Source: Bacteroidales bacterium (GTDB lineage Bacteria > Bacteroidota > Bacteroidia > Bacteroidales > GWA2-32-17). From it: a DNA stretch of 42,121 bases. The position numbers were made by a program, and so were the translations under genes. Shown in pieces: positions 7,210 to 16,533 of the stretch. The notes beneath the pieces are model-generated. The model saw nothing but the letters and a program-made list of their open reading frames with translations, did no database searches and was not told where the DNA came from. The stretch is taken from positions 1 through 42,121 of the forward strand of contig JABUFC010000029.1 of assembly GCA_013314715.1 (NCBI GenBank). The letters are read 5' to 3'. How positions within the stretch are numbered: position 1 is the first letter of the stretch; each line of letters starts with the position of its first letter.

Positions 7210-9624
7210 ATGGAACTCGATAGAAAGTTAAGTTTTGAAGACTTTAAAAAAGAAGTACTTCATGATTATTATATTTGTCATTTAAGCCGTAAACTCAGCG
7301 TACTAGGGCGTAAAGAAGTTTTAAGCGGCAAAGCTAAATTTGGCATTTTTGGCGATGGAAAAGAATTGGTTCAGGTAGTTATAGCAAAATTTTTTGAAAA
7401 TGGCGACTGGCGTTCGGGCTATTATCGCGACCAAACATGGATGTTAGCATCCGGATTACTCACTGCCGAACAATTTTTTGCTCAATTATACGGCGATACC
7501 GATATCAAAAATAACCCCCATAATTCGGGAAGGGTTTTTAACAACCACTTTAGCACACCCAATACGAATCCCGATGGAAGTTGGAGAAATTTAATGGCAC
7601 AAAAAAACTCTGCAGCCGACATTTCGCCAACAGCCGGACAAATGCCTCGTTTGTTGGGTTTGGCTTATGCATCCAAGTTATACCGTAATCTGCCCGAATT
7701 AGCTTCTTTTATTCAATTCTCAAATAAAGGAAACGAAGTTGCTTTCGGCTCCATTGGCGATGCAAGCACTTCCGAAGGACATTTTTGGGAAACCATCAAT
7801 GCAGCAGCAGTACTCCAAGTTCCATTAGCCGTTTTTGTATACGACGATGGATACGGCATTTCTGTCCCTAAAAAGAACCAAACCGCCAAACAAAGCATTT
7901 CTGAAGCATTAAAAGGATTTGAAGACGAATATGGAAACGGAATAAAAATATTTAAAGCCAAAGGATGGGACTACCCCGAACTCGTTAAAACCATTAAAGA
8001 AGGCATTTCGTTATGCCGCACAAAACACAAACCCGTTGTGTTTCATATCGAAGAAGTAACCCAGCCCTTGGGACACAGTACCAGCGGTTCGCACGAACGA
8101 TATAAAAGCCCTGAACGCTTGCAATGGGAAAAAGACTACGACCCCATCGCCCAATTTCAAAAATGGATCGAAAATAACCGCATAGCATCTAAAACAGAAT
8201 TAGAAGAAATTGAAAATAAAGCCGATGCTGATGCCAAAAACGCTAAACAAAAAGCATGGGAAAATTTTACAGAACCCATAAAAAGAGAACGCGATGCGTT
8301 GCTTAAAATTATTGAAAACCGTTCGTGCCAATGTAAACGAGAACATATTGATAAAGTAGGTATTATAGCTAACGATTTAAAGCAAATATTAACTCCTATT
8401 CGAAAAGATATTTTTAGCGCTGCCAAAAAAATTTTAAGACACGTTTGTATGGATTGCTCCATTCGCAAACAATTACAAAGCGATTTACATCAATGGCTTG
8501 AGCGTAATTACGCCGATGCTCATCAACGCTATAGCTCCAATTTATATATCGAAACCGAAAAATCAGTACTCAAAGTAAAATCCAATCCTGCCCTATTTGC
8601 AAACCCTGAACAATTAGTTGCCGGCAGAGAAATTATTCGCGACAATTGGGATGTTCAACTCAAAAAGCATGCTAATTTAGTTATATTTGGCGAAGATGTG
8701 GGTTATATCGGAGGTGTAAATCAAACCTATGAAGGACTTCAAAAAAAATATGGAGAATTAAGAGTAAGCGATACCGGTATTCGCGAAGCTACCATTTTAG
8801 GACAAGGTATTGGTCTTGCTTTGCGTGGCATACGCCCTGTTGTCGAAATTCAATATTTCGATTATCTTTTGTATGCTTTACAAACACTGAGCGACGATTT
8901 AGCCACTTTATTGTATAGAACTAATGGTCAACAAAAAGCTCCCGTCATTATTACCACACGCGGACATCGCTTAGAAGGTATATGGCATTCGGGATCGCCA
9001 TTAAGCATGGTCATTAACTCTATTCGCGGTGTATATGTGGCTGTTCCACGCAATATGACACAAGCTGCTGGTTTTTACAATACATTATTAGAATCAGACG
9101 ATTCGGCTTTAGTTATTGAACCCCTTAATGGCTATCGATTAAAAGAAAATAAACCCATAAATATAGGTGAATATAAAGTTCCTTTTGGAGTTCCTGAAAT
9201 CATGAAAACAGGCAACGATATTACGCTTGTTACTTACGGTTCCAATGTTCGAATTGCTCAAGAAGCCGTAAAACAACTCGAAGAATTTGGAGTATCGGTT
9301 GAGCTAATTGATGTTCAAACCTTATTGCCTTTTGATATAAACAAAATAATACTCGAATCTGTTAAAAAGACCAATAAAATTGCCTTTTTCGACGAAGATG
9401 TTCCAGGTGGTGCTACCGCCTTTATGATGCAAAAAGTATTAGAAGAACATGGTGGATTTGCCTATTTAGATGCTGAACCTATAACAATAACAGCAAAAGA
9501 ACATCGCCCAGCCTACTCCACCGATGGCGACTATTTCTCGAACCCCAATGCCGAAGATGTATTTGAAAATATTTATTCGCTTATGCACCGATACAACCCT
9601 AAAAAATATCCACAAATTTTTTAA
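7210..9624 (+). CDS. Fused E1 alpha/beta 2-oxoacid dehydrogenase (branched-chain type)
   Basis: An 804-residue single-chain E1 of a 2-oxoacid dehydrogenase complex. It performs the thiamine-diphosphate-dependent decarboxylation of a branched-chain 2-oxoacid (or pyruvate) and passes the acyl group to E2 lipoyl groups. The N-terminal alpha half has the ThDP motif from GDASTSEGHF (183-192) to YDDGYGIS (211-218), where the usual Asn-Asn is Asp-Asp as in many fused Bacteroidota enzymes. A linker of about 150 residues with a Cys-containing stretch (SCQCKREH) follows. The beta half starts near 465 (AGREII, FGEDVGYIGG, GIREATILGQGIGLAL, TRGHRLEG, FFDEDVPGG). Substrate cannot be settled by eye; no E2 or E3 gene lies nearby. 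It is followed 7 bp later by the EamA gene. Confidence 0.9.
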   Translation: MELDRKLSFEDFKKEVLHDYYICHLSRKLSVLGRKEVLSGKAKFGIFGDGKELVQVVIAKFFENGDWRSGYYRDQTWMLASGLLTAEQFFAQLYGDTDIKNNPHNSGRVFNNHFSTPNTNPDGSWRNLMAQKNSAADISPTAGQMPRLLGLAYASKLYRNLPELASFIQFSNKGNEVAFGSIGDASTSEGHFWETINAAAVLQVPLAVFVYDDGYGISVPKKNQTAKQSISEALKGFEDEYGNGIKIFKAKGWDYPELVKTIKEGISLCRTKHKPVVFHIEEVTQPLGHSTSGSHERYKSPERLQWEKDYDPIAQFQKWIENNRIASKTELEEIENKADADAKNAKQKAWENFTEPIKRERDALLKIIENRSCQCKREHIDKVGIIANDLKQILTPIRKDIFSAAKKILRHVCMDCSIRKQLQSDLHQWLERNYADAHQRYSSNLYIETEKSVLKVKSNPALFANPEQLVAGREIIRDNWDVQLKKHANLVIFGEDVGYIGGVNQTYEGLQKKYGELRVSDTGIREATILGQGIGLALRGIRPVVEIQYFDYLLYALQTLSDDLATLLYRTNGQQKAPVIITTRGHRLEGIWHSGSPLSMVINSIRGVYVAVPRNMTQAAGFYNTLLESDDSALVIEPLNGYRLKENKPINIGEYKVPFGVPEIMKTGNDITLVTYGSNVRIAQEAVKQLEEFGVSVELIDVQTLLPFDINKIILESVKKTNKIAFFDEDVPGGATAFMMQKVLEEHGGFAYLDAEPITITAKEHRPAYSTDGDYFSNPNAEDVFENIYSLMHRYNPKKYPQIF

Positions 9625-9631
9625 TTCATAA

Positions 9632-10528
9632 ATGGCATCATTACAAAATAAGCAGTTTCAAATTGCAATATTACTCTTTTTAGGCTTTATTTGGGGTTCA
9701 TCGTTTATTTTAATGAAAAAAAGCCTTATACTCTTTTCTGATTTAGAGCTTGGGGCTATTAGAATATTTTGTGCTGGCTTGGTTTTATTACCATTTGCTA
9801 TAAAAAGAATAAAAAACATCAATCGAAAACAATTTTATTTTATTGCCCTTTCTGGTTTTTTAGGCAGTGGTATTCCGGCTTTTCTATTTACAATAGCTCA
9901 AAAACACATTACCAGCACCGAAGCGTCTATTTATAACTCACTTACACCTTTATTTACTTTAATTGTTGCTGTTTTTTTGTTCAAGACAAAAATCAATCGC
10001 TTAAATATATTAGGTGTATTGATAGGATTAGCCGGCAGCATTTTTTTAATTACTCAGCGAAGCAAAGGAATTATTGGCACTTCCGATCATCCTGAATACG
10101 GCTTATTACTTGTCTTAGCCACCATTATGTATGGTTTCAACACCAACCACGTAAAAAATAATCTTAAAGAAGTAGAAGGTATAACCATTACTTCAATTGC
10201 GTTTATGTCTATGATGATTCCGGTTCTCCCTTTTTTCTTTCATCATGGTTTTATAGAAAAGTTTCAATCACCTATTTTTGGCATTTCGCTATTATATGCA
10301 CTTATTCTTTCTGTTGTTGGAACCGCCTTTGCACTTATTATATGGAATAAACTTATCAAACATATAACGGCTATATATGCCAGCTCCGTAACGTATATTA
10401 TTCCCATTTTTGCCTTTGGTTGGGGACTTTTAGATGGCGAAGTTTTTAACTTGAATCATATTATCGCAATTTTCTGTATTTTTACAGGCATTTATTTAGT
10501 TAATTTTAAAACCAAAAATGGAATTTAA
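9632..10528 (+). CDS. EamA/DMT-superfamily transporter
   Basis: A 298-residue polytopic inner-membrane protein with about ten hydrophobic helices in two EamA halves. Markers are FIWGSSFILMKK near residues 18-29 (the WGxxF signature of drug/metabolite transporters), SGFLGSGIPAFLFTIAQKH, a GLAGSIFLI segment in the first half, and SVVGTAFALIIWNKLI in the second. Such proteins export metabolites, but the substrate is not predictable. The start at ATG 9632 is 7 bp after the E1 gene, and its 3' end overlaps lnt by 11 bp, so the three genes are likely one transcript. Confidence 0.9.
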   Translation: MASLQNKQFQIAILLFLGFIWGSSFILMKKSLILFSDLELGAIRIFCAGLVLLPFAIKRIKNINRKQFYFIALSGFLGSGIPAFLFTIAQKHITSTEASIYNSLTPLFTLIVAVFLFKTKINRLNILGVLIGLAGSIFLITQRSKGIIGTSDHPEYGLLLVLATIMYGFNTNHVKNNLKEVEGITITSIAFMSMMIPVLPFFFHHGFIEKFQSPIFGISLLYALILSVVGTAFALIIWNKLIKHITAIYASSVTYIIPIFAFGWGLLDGEVFNLNHIIAIFCIFTGIYLVNFKTKNGI

Positions 10529-12113
10529 TCGCTTACAAAGATGGTTTCTTTCTATATCATCGGGCTTACTACTTTTTGGAGGTTGGGCAGGTGGTATATG
10601 GCAATGGCTAACCCTTGTGGGATTTGTGCCTTTATTGCTTAACGAACACTACTTCTACGTTCATAAAGAAAAATTTAAAAGTCATCACTTCTTTTTTCAT
10701 GCTTTTATCGCTTTTTTCGTTTGGAATGCCTTTTCTACATGGTGGATTTTAAACGCAACTTGGGTGGGTGCATTTTTAGCCGTTTTCTTTAATACACTTT
10801 TTATGTCCATTGTAACCTGGACTTTTCATGTCGTTAAACGGAAAACAAGCTTTAGAATGGGTTACATTTTCCTCATTTTTTCTTGGATTGCCTTTGAATA
10901 CCTACACTACAACTGGGAGCTATCGTGGACTTGGATGACGTTAGGGAATGCTTATTCTGAACAAGTTCCCTTTATTCAATGGTATGAATACACCGGTGTT
11001 TTAGGTGGCAGTTTATGGACCTTATTAATTTCTGTTGTAATTACGGTTATTAACATCGAATGGATTATTGATGCCTACGTAAAGCGACGTTTAATTGTAT
11101 TTATCATTTTATTATTAGTCGTGCCTATCGTCTTTTCATTAATTCGCTATTACACCTATCAGGAAGAAGGGCAAGCAATAAATGTAACTGTTGTGCAACC
11201 CAATATAGACCCATACAACGATAAGTTTTCGGGCATGTCGGTCGATGAGCAATTAAATCGTATTTTGACGTTAGCTGAAAACGAAGTCAAAGCAAATACC
11301 GACTATGTTGTTGGTCCCGAGACTGCTTTACCACAAGGAATCTGGGAAGAAGACTTCGATGTGCATCCACATATTACTCGCATTAAAGACTTTTGTAAAA
11401 GGCATCATGTATCGTTTATTTTAGGTGCTTCTACTTACAAAATGTTTCAAAATAAAATTTCTCCTATTGCCCGACCTTATAACAATGGCGAATCGTTTTA
11501 CGAAACGTATAATACCGCACTTCAAATCGATAGCCAACAAGTACAATCGTATCATAAATCACAGTTAGTTTTAGGTGTTGAGCGAATGCCCTTTCCAAAA
11601 CTTTTAGGTTTTTTAGAAGACTTAGCTTTAGAATTAGGAGGCACTTCCGGAAGCTTAGGGGTGCAAGCAAGTCCTTCTGTGTTTAACGGGAAATCTTCAG
11701 TTGCTCCGGCCGTTTGCTATGAATCTATTTATGGCGAATACTTGTCAGAGTTTATCAATAAAGGAGCCCAATGGATAGCAGTAATTACCAATGATGGATG
11801 GTGGAAAGACACGCCCGGCTATAGACAACATTTATCTTTCAGCCGACTAAGAGCTATTGAACTTAGAAAAGACATAGCTCGATCTGCCAATACAGGTATT
11901 TCGGCTTTTATCAATCAGCGAGGAGATATTTTAGAACAAACATCATGGTGGGTTCCCGCGGCAATATCACTTACCGTAAAAGCCAATTCAAAAATCACAT
12001 TTTATGCTGTTTGGGGAGATTATATAGGCAGAATAGCGTCTTTTATTAGCCTTTTGCTTCTACTTTGGACTATAAGCAAAAGCACTTACCAGCGACTTAA
12101 CCCAAATCGCTAA
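10518..12113 (+). CDS. lnt: Apolipoprotein N-acyltransferase
   Basis: A 531-residue inner-membrane enzyme that adds the third acyl chain to the N-terminal Cys of lipoproteins. The N-terminal half has about 6-7 membrane helices (roughly 12-32, 55-75, 85-105, 115-130, 160-180, 192-208). The periplasmic nitrilase-like domain spans ~220-480, with the catalytic triad visible as E268 (VVGPETALP), K347 (SYHKSQLVLGVERMPF) and C400 (APAVCYESIYGE). A final helix lies near 505-519. It starts at ATG 10518 inside the end of the EamA gene. Its 3' end overlaps the convergent Crp/Fnr gene by 17 bp. It is relevant here because lipoproteins such as the DUF4296 protein in this window would be substrates. Confidence 0.95.
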   Translation: MEFNRLQRWFLSISSGLLLFGGWAGGIWQWLTLVGFVPLLLNEHYFYVHKEKFKSHHFFFHAFIAFFVWNAFSTWWILNATWVGAFLAVFFNTLFMSIVTWTFHVVKRKTSFRMGYIFLIFSWIAFEYLHYNWELSWTWMTLGNAYSEQVPFIQWYEYTGVLGGSLWTLLISVVITVINIEWIIDAYVKRRLIVFIILLLVVPIVFSLIRYYTYQEEGQAINVTVVQPNIDPYNDKFSGMSVDEQLNRILTLAENEVKANTDYVVGPETALPQGIWEEDFDVHPHITRIKDFCKRHHVSFILGASTYKMFQNKISPIARPYNNGESFYETYNTALQIDSQQVQSYHKSQLVLGVERMPFPKLLGFLEDLALELGGTSGSLGVQASPSVFNGKSSVAPAVCYESIYGEYLSEFINKGAQWIAVITNDGWWKDTPGYRQHLSFSRLRAIELRKDIARSANTGISAFINQRGDILEQTSWWVPAAISLTVKANSKITFYAVWGDYIGRIASFISLLLLLWTISKSTYQRLNPNR

Positions 12114-12798
12114 TACGTTCGAGTTTTGCCATATTCATAATTTTTATTCTTCGGCCTTCAATGGCAATAACATTTTCTTGCTCAAATTGACGTAATGTGC
12201 GAATGGCATTCGAATTGGTCATATTGCTCAAACTTGCAATATCTTCGCGCGATAAATAAGCACTGATAGTTTGTCCATCTTCTTCGAAACCATAGGTTTC
12301 TAAAAGCACTAATAACGACTCGGCTAAACGACCACGAACATGTTTTTGTGTTAAAGTAACACACCGACTATTCGAAAAACCTAATTCGGTTGCTAACGAT
12401 TTAATAATTTGCATAGATAAATCGGCATTTTTTCGAAGTACTTCAAAAAATGCCTCACGTTCTATTACACAGATAACCGAATTTTCGAGAGCCATTGCCG
12501 ACGCCAAGTAATTTTCTTCGGCAAACAAAGCCCTATAACCAATAAAACCCACCGGCTTAGCAAGGCGAACAATTTGCTCTCGTCCACCAAAACCTTCTTT
12601 GTATATTTTAACTTTTCCTTCAGATAAACATATTAATCCCGACGGACGTTCGCCTTCTTTATAAATAACCTCATTCTTTTTTACATGTAAACATGCGTGA
12701 TGTTGCGATAAAAAATCTAATTCATCATCGCTCAACACAGTAAATAAGGTTCTAATATTGTCGAAACAGTTACAAATCTTTGCTCTATGGTCTCTCAT
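12097..12798 (-). CDS. Crp/Fnr-family transcriptional regulator
   Basis: A 233-residue cytosolic regulator. An N-terminal cyclic-nucleotide-binding-like beta-roll (about 18-140; KKNEVIYKEGERPSGLICLSEG region) is followed by a dimer helix and a C-terminal winged HTH (about 155-230; LSREDIASLSNMTNSNAIRTL as recognition segment). Two N-terminal Cys (CNC at 9-11) and C36 are present, but the spacing is not that of an FNR iron-sulfur cluster; the effector is unknown. It is monocistronic, convergent with lnt (17-bp overlap) and divergent from the T9SS protein gene. A minus-strand TATTTTTG element (12843-12836) can serve as its -7. Confidence 0.9.
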   Translation of the reverse strand: MRDHRAKICNCFDNIRTLFTVLSDDELDFLSQHHACLHVKKNEVIYKEGERPSGLICLSEGKVKIYKEGFGGREQIVRLAKPVGFIGYRALFAEENYLASAMALENSVICVIEREAFFEVLRKNADLSMQIIKSLATELGFSNSRCVTLTQKHVRGRLAESLLVLLETYGFEEDGQTISAYLSREDIASLSNMTNSNAIRTLRQFEQENVIAIEGRRIKIMNMAKLERISDLG

Positions 12799-12835
12799 AT
12801 TTAAACAATCTGTTAAATAACATTGCTTTATAGCA

Positions 12836-12843
12836 CAAAAATA
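12836..12843 (-). promoter_or_regulatory. Candidate -7 element for the Crp/Fnr gene
   Basis: On the minus strand this reads TATTTTTG (TAnnTTTG), 37 bp upstream of the start codon at 12798. No clear -33 partner is present. Confidence 0.35.
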
Positions 12844-12916
12844 TACATTATTTAAATAACTACCACTATTTTTTTAATAGAATTTGCAACCAACGTATTT
12901 TTTTTTTCGTCATTAG

Positions 12917-12948
12917 TTTGTTAGTTTTAAAATAAATATCTAATTTTG
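12917..12948 (+). promoter_or_regulatory. Bacteroidota-type promoter for the T9SS cargo gene
   Basis: TTTG at 12917-12920 and TAATTTTG at 12941-12948 with a 20-bp spacer. This is a near-perfect match to the TTTG-N(19-21)-TAnnTTTG promoter of Bacteroidota, 30 bp before the ATG at 12979. Confidence 0.7.
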
Positions 12949-12978
12949 CTTTATAATGTCTAACTAAAATTAAGTACT

Positions 12979-14982
12979 ATGAAAAAAGTGTTACTAGTTC
13001 TTTCAGTTGCATGCTTTGTATTGAGTGTAAGCGCTCAAAAGTATGCTTTTAAAAACCTTCAAAACCTAAAATCTGCTTCTATTCATGCAAAAGCAGATAA
13101 CGGCCTAAGTGGACCAATGCTACCCCTTAACAAACCAACCAATGCTCATAACAAATCCATTAATGCAGTAGTTATTGGTACCAGCGGAAATGCTTATAGT
13201 TTCATTTATGAACCCAACTATCAAGTAGATGCCAATCCCGAATTAAATGCAATTATGCACACTCATCGTGCTGGTGGTCCTTGGGGCGGTTCTAGCGGTG
13301 ATATTCGTTGCAAAATCAGCTACGATTTGGGTCAAACATGGAATGACTCTGTTGTATTTACCGTACAAAATGGTAATCATTACTATCGTTATCCCAATGG
13401 TATTATTTACAATCCTGCTGGCAATACAACACCTGCCAATGCTTTCGCTTTAATCAATGGTCCTATTACCGATGGTAGTGGTTGGAATTTCATGTATTTT
13501 GACTCAAAAACTCTTGATGGCAACAATCCCGTTATCAATCATCCATCACCATTGTTCACCAACGCTTTAGAAAGAATTAACTTAAGCGGTGGCAATGGCA
13601 AATACTACACTATGACCCTCGAAGATGATGGAACCTGGTATATTGATGCTAAAGTTCGTCAAATTAATTTTGACTCACAAATTAACGGTTTTACTCCAAA
13701 TCCTAATGTTTCTACTTTAACCCGCAACTGGTTAATGCGTGCATTTGGAAACGATACTGTACAATTTAATTCAAACTGGTACAATATTTTTGATAACGAT
13801 GGTTTACATGGCTATGCATTTTGCTTAGGTGCTGAAGTAGAATTTGATCCTTACAACTTAACAGCTACTCCTTTAGTATGGGAAACTTGGGATGGTGGTC
13901 AAACATGGACTCAATATTTTGCAAGTGGTTGCTGGCATACTTTAAGCAACTTAACTGACCAAATTTGGCCTGTACGTCAATCACTAATTGATCATCCTAA
14001 CAATCCTGAATTGTGGGAATATCGTCCTTTCTTCGAAGGTGGTTCAACTGTTGACGAAAACTTCAGCCCTGCTGTAATTGACTATCAAGGTAATCTTCAT
14101 ATTTTAACTACTGTAACCGGAAGATATTCAAATCATCCCGACTCATTGTATTATAGCTATGCTAATGAACCTGTTTTCTTATTCGATGTATATCAAACCG
14201 GACAAACCGATGCTAACGGTCAGCCTGCTTGGGATGTTCAATTTGTTGATACCCTTAGAACACAAGTTATGCAAGATGCCAATTCACCTTTCACCGATGG
14301 CAGCGATCCAATCGGTTGGGGACATATGTTAAATATTGCTACTAGCCCCGATAGAAAAGTAGTTGTTGCTGTATGGGCTGATACCGATCCAACTTTTGAT
14401 ACCGTTAATACAATGCCAGAATTAAAAGCTCGCGCTTTCAATTATGAAACTATGACAGCCACTCCAGTTATTAACTTTACTCCTGGTGAAGGTGGTATGT
14501 ATTTCTTTGGAAACGTTTCGCACACTGTTTTAAAAGATGGCAACGATTTTATTATTCCTTTAGTTTATGTTGATGTTTTTGAAACAGGTAACCCTGTATC
14601 AGCACAAAAATATTATTTTGCACAAGATTTACGCATTACTCCAGCTATGTTTACAGAAACTATTACACCTTCTACAATTAACGGTACATGTGTTTTAGGT
14701 ATGAACGAAACAAGCGTTAATAATAATTTCAGTGTATCACAAAACAATCCTAACCCTGCTAAAAACAACACCGAAATCGCTGTTAAATTAACTGAAAATT
14801 CTAATGTTAATATTGTAATTACTAACTTAATGGGTCAACGTGTAATGGAAATCAATAAAGGTATGTTAACCGCAGGTAAACATAATATTTCTATTAACAC
14901 CAGCAACCTATCAAGTGGTATTTACTTCTATACTGTTACAGCTAACAACCATTCTGTAACCAAGAAAATGGTTATTGAATAA
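12979..14982 (+). CDS. T9SS-secreted protein with Asp-box (sialidase-like propeller) motifs
   Basis: A 667-residue secreted protein. Its signal peptide is at 1-19 (MKKVLLVLSVACFVLSVSA). Two Asp-box motifs (SxDxGxTW type) lie at 114-121 (SYDLGQTW) and 303-310 (TWDGGQTW), typical of BNR/sialidase-like beta-propellers; the catalytic residues of a sialidase are not evident. The last ~80 residues are a type A T9SS sorting domain: QNNPNPAKNNTEI, then VNIVITNLMGQRV, SSGIYFYTV and a final KKMVIE. It is therefore expected to be exported through the outer membrane by T9SS and surface-attached or released. It is monocistronic, between its own strong promoter and a hairpin terminator at 15002-15036. Confidence 0.88.
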   Translation: MKKVLLVLSVACFVLSVSAQKYAFKNLQNLKSASIHAKADNGLSGPMLPLNKPTNAHNKSINAVVIGTSGNAYSFIYEPNYQVDANPELNAIMHTHRAGGPWGGSSGDIRCKISYDLGQTWNDSVVFTVQNGNHYYRYPNGIIYNPAGNTTPANAFALINGPITDGSGWNFMYFDSKTLDGNNPVINHPSPLFTNALERINLSGGNGKYYTMTLEDDGTWYIDAKVRQINFDSQINGFTPNPNVSTLTRNWLMRAFGNDTVQFNSNWYNIFDNDGLHGYAFCLGAEVEFDPYNLTATPLVWETWDGGQTWTQYFASGCWHTLSNLTDQIWPVRQSLIDHPNNPELWEYRPFFEGGSTVDENFSPAVIDYQGNLHILTTVTGRYSNHPDSLYYSYANEPVFLFDVYQTGQTDANGQPAWDVQFVDTLRTQVMQDANSPFTDGSDPIGWGHMLNIATSPDRKVVVAVWADTDPTFDTVNTMPELKARAFNYETMTATPVINFTPGEGGMYFFGNVSHTVLKDGNDFIIPLVYVDVFETGNPVSAQKYYFAQDLRITPAMFTETITPSTINGTCVLGMNETSVNNNFSVSQNNPNPAKNNTEIAVKLTENSNVNIVITNLMGQRVMEINKGMLTAGKHNISINTSNLSSGIYFYTVTANNHSVTKKMVIE

Positions 14983-15001
14983 TCAATAAATCATATTTTA
15001 G

Positions 15002-15036
15002 AAAAAGGCTGTCAATTTTTGACAGCCTTTTTTTTT
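15002..15036. terminator. Bidirectional intrinsic terminator
   Basis: A 14-bp stem, AAAAAGGCTGTCAA with TTGACAGCCTTTTT around a 3-nt loop, followed by further T residues. It lies between the convergent T9SS cargo gene and the amidohydrolase gene, and its A/T-flanked stem can serve both strands. Confidence 0.9.
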
Positions 15037-16165
15037 ATAATATTCGTTTTATATATGTTTCATCAGTCAATTTTAGATTAAGCAAGTCCATCTCCATTAA
15101 TGCCAAAACCCCGGGATTTGTTCCATTTTTAAAAGATCCGAATTTATCCTGAATATTCAACGCCTTTGCTCCTTGAATCGTTGCCATCTTTAACCAATCT
15201 ATTAATTCAATTTCTGGGAAATTGCTTGAAAGTAATTTTAATTCGTTTAATATAGACAATCGACGATTGGATGCATAACTATCTGTTCCGATGCAAATAT
15301 TTTCCTTGTCTTTAATTAAAAGGTGAAGCGGCGGCATCGTGTTTTCAATAAACAAATTTGAAGATGGACAAAGCACCCATGCTCTTTGCTTAAAGCGATT
15401 GCAAATAAAATTAAATGATTTTTCGTCGATAAAGGTATTATGTACAAAAAGCACTCGATTTTCGTATGGAATTTGCTCTATAATAGTCCACGTTGGATGA
15501 TGACTCCATTGCCAGTTACCGGACTGCCATTGTTGTAATAACTGTTCTTCGCGTTTGGATTCATAAAAGTGAATAGAACATAAATCGTTGCTAACATTAT
15601 TAAACTCAGAAATTTTTTGAAATAAGGCATAAGAAACTGAATAAGGAGCATGATACGTTATACTTTTGCTATACTTCTCCCATAACTTATATAACTGCAA
15701 TCCATGCTGAAACACTTCATCAGCTTTAGAATCAATTAGGGAATATAATTCAATAAAATTATGGTAAAAAATAGCAGACTTTTCTTTAATCGGTAACGTC
15801 AAGTCAGTATTAACAATATCACCACAAGCAACGATACCCTCGTCGAACATTTCACTATCGGCAAGTTTAGCTGCTTCTATCTTTTGTGAATCTACCGAGC
15901 GGTTAACCTGTTTCATTTGCTGTATAAAGTGTTCCAATCCTCCCGAAGGTTTAAGTTTCCCCTTCAGAAACGACAATTCCAGATGTGCATGCACATTAAT
16001 AAAACCCGGACAAAGCACTCCATTAATAAACTCCACACCGGCTAATTCCTTTTGCGGAAGAAAAGGCTCTATGGAGCATATCTTTCCATCATCAGAAACG
16101 ATAAGAACACTGTTTTTTATCAGTTTAAAACCATCGAAAATGTAATGAGCCGCAATTTTTCTCAT
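15035..16165 (-). CDS. Amidohydrolase-superfamily deaminase-like protein
   Basis: A 376-residue protein, probably cytosolic, of the metal-dependent amidohydrolase superfamily, in the subgroup of chlorohydrolase / MTA-SAH deaminase / aminofutalosine-deaminase-like enzymes. Metal and catalytic residues are visible: H59 and H61 (FINVHAHLELS), H199 with E202 (IHFYESKREE), H242 (FVHNTF), and D295 (GTDSYASNRRLS). The N- and C-terminal small beta-sandwich segments are present. The substrate is not determinable; a deamination reaction is likely from the H-Y-E and GTDS pattern. Its ATG overlaps the stop of the DUF4296 gene by 4 bp (ATGA), so it is translationally coupled to a cell-surface operon, which is an odd place for a cytosolic deaminase. 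Confidence 0.82.
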   Translation of the reverse strand: MRKIAAHYIFDGFKLIKNSVLIVSDDGKICSIEPFLPQKELAGVEFINGVLCPGFINVHAHLELSFLKGKLKPSGGLEHFIQQMKQVNRSVDSQKIEAAKLADSEMFDEGIVACGDIVNTDLTLPIKEKSAIFYHNFIELYSLIDSKADEVFQHGLQLYKLWEKYSKSITYHAPYSVSYALFQKISEFNNVSNDLCSIHFYESKREEQLLQQWQSGNWQWSHHPTWTIIEQIPYENRVLFVHNTFIDEKSFNFICNRFKQRAWVLCPSSNLFIENTMPPLHLLIKDKENICIGTDSYASNRRLSILNELKLLSSNFPEIELIDWLKMATIQGAKALNIQDKFGSFKNGTNPGVLALMEMDLLNLKLTDETYIKRIL

Positions 16166-16533
16166 TTTTTTTGCAAAGTATCGCTATAGCCCATGCTTTC
16201 AATAAGACTTAAACGCTCAATAACTTTATCATATAAAGAATCTAATAAGCGTGGATTTTCGGCATAAAAATTAATGCTTCTATTGAATCTTTCTCTTGTA
16301 ATATTATACTTATCTAAAACCGTTTTATATAAACGATTGCTCGAAATATCAGATATCTTTGACTGTACATTAGTATTTAACAATATAGCATCGGCTAAAT
16401 GTAAATCGGCAATTATAGAAACCATGCTATCTTTAGAAATGACATCGGTAGTTATTTTACTCGATGAACGATTGCATGATAGTAAAACCATTAAAATGAA
16501 AAATAAAACAATTATTCTACTTTCGCTCTCCAT
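16162..16533 (-). CDS. DUF4296 lipoprotein
   Basis: A 123-residue predicted lipoprotein: an N-terminal hydrophobic segment with lipobox (VLLSC, Cys20) followed by a ~90-residue helical domain. The domain signature (MVSIIADLHLADAILL near 42-57, then YNITRERFNRSINFYAENP near 75-93 and LYDKVIERLSL) is that of the DUF4296 family, found almost only in Bacteroidota and often near envelope genes; its role is unknown. It is translationally coupled at both ends, overlapping porP/sprF by 22 bp upstream and the amidohydrolase by 4 bp downstream. Confidence 0.85.
   Translation of the reverse strand: MESESRIIVLFFILMVLLSCNRSSSKITTDVISKDSMVSIIADLHLADAILLNTNVQSKISDISSNRLYKTVLDKYNITRERFNRSINFYAENPRLLDSLYDKVIERLSLIESMGYSDTLQKK

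Noticed and set aside
8157-8468. 103-residue minus-strand ORF
   Set aside because: It is antisense to the linker of the fused E1 gene; no start context or recognisable domain.
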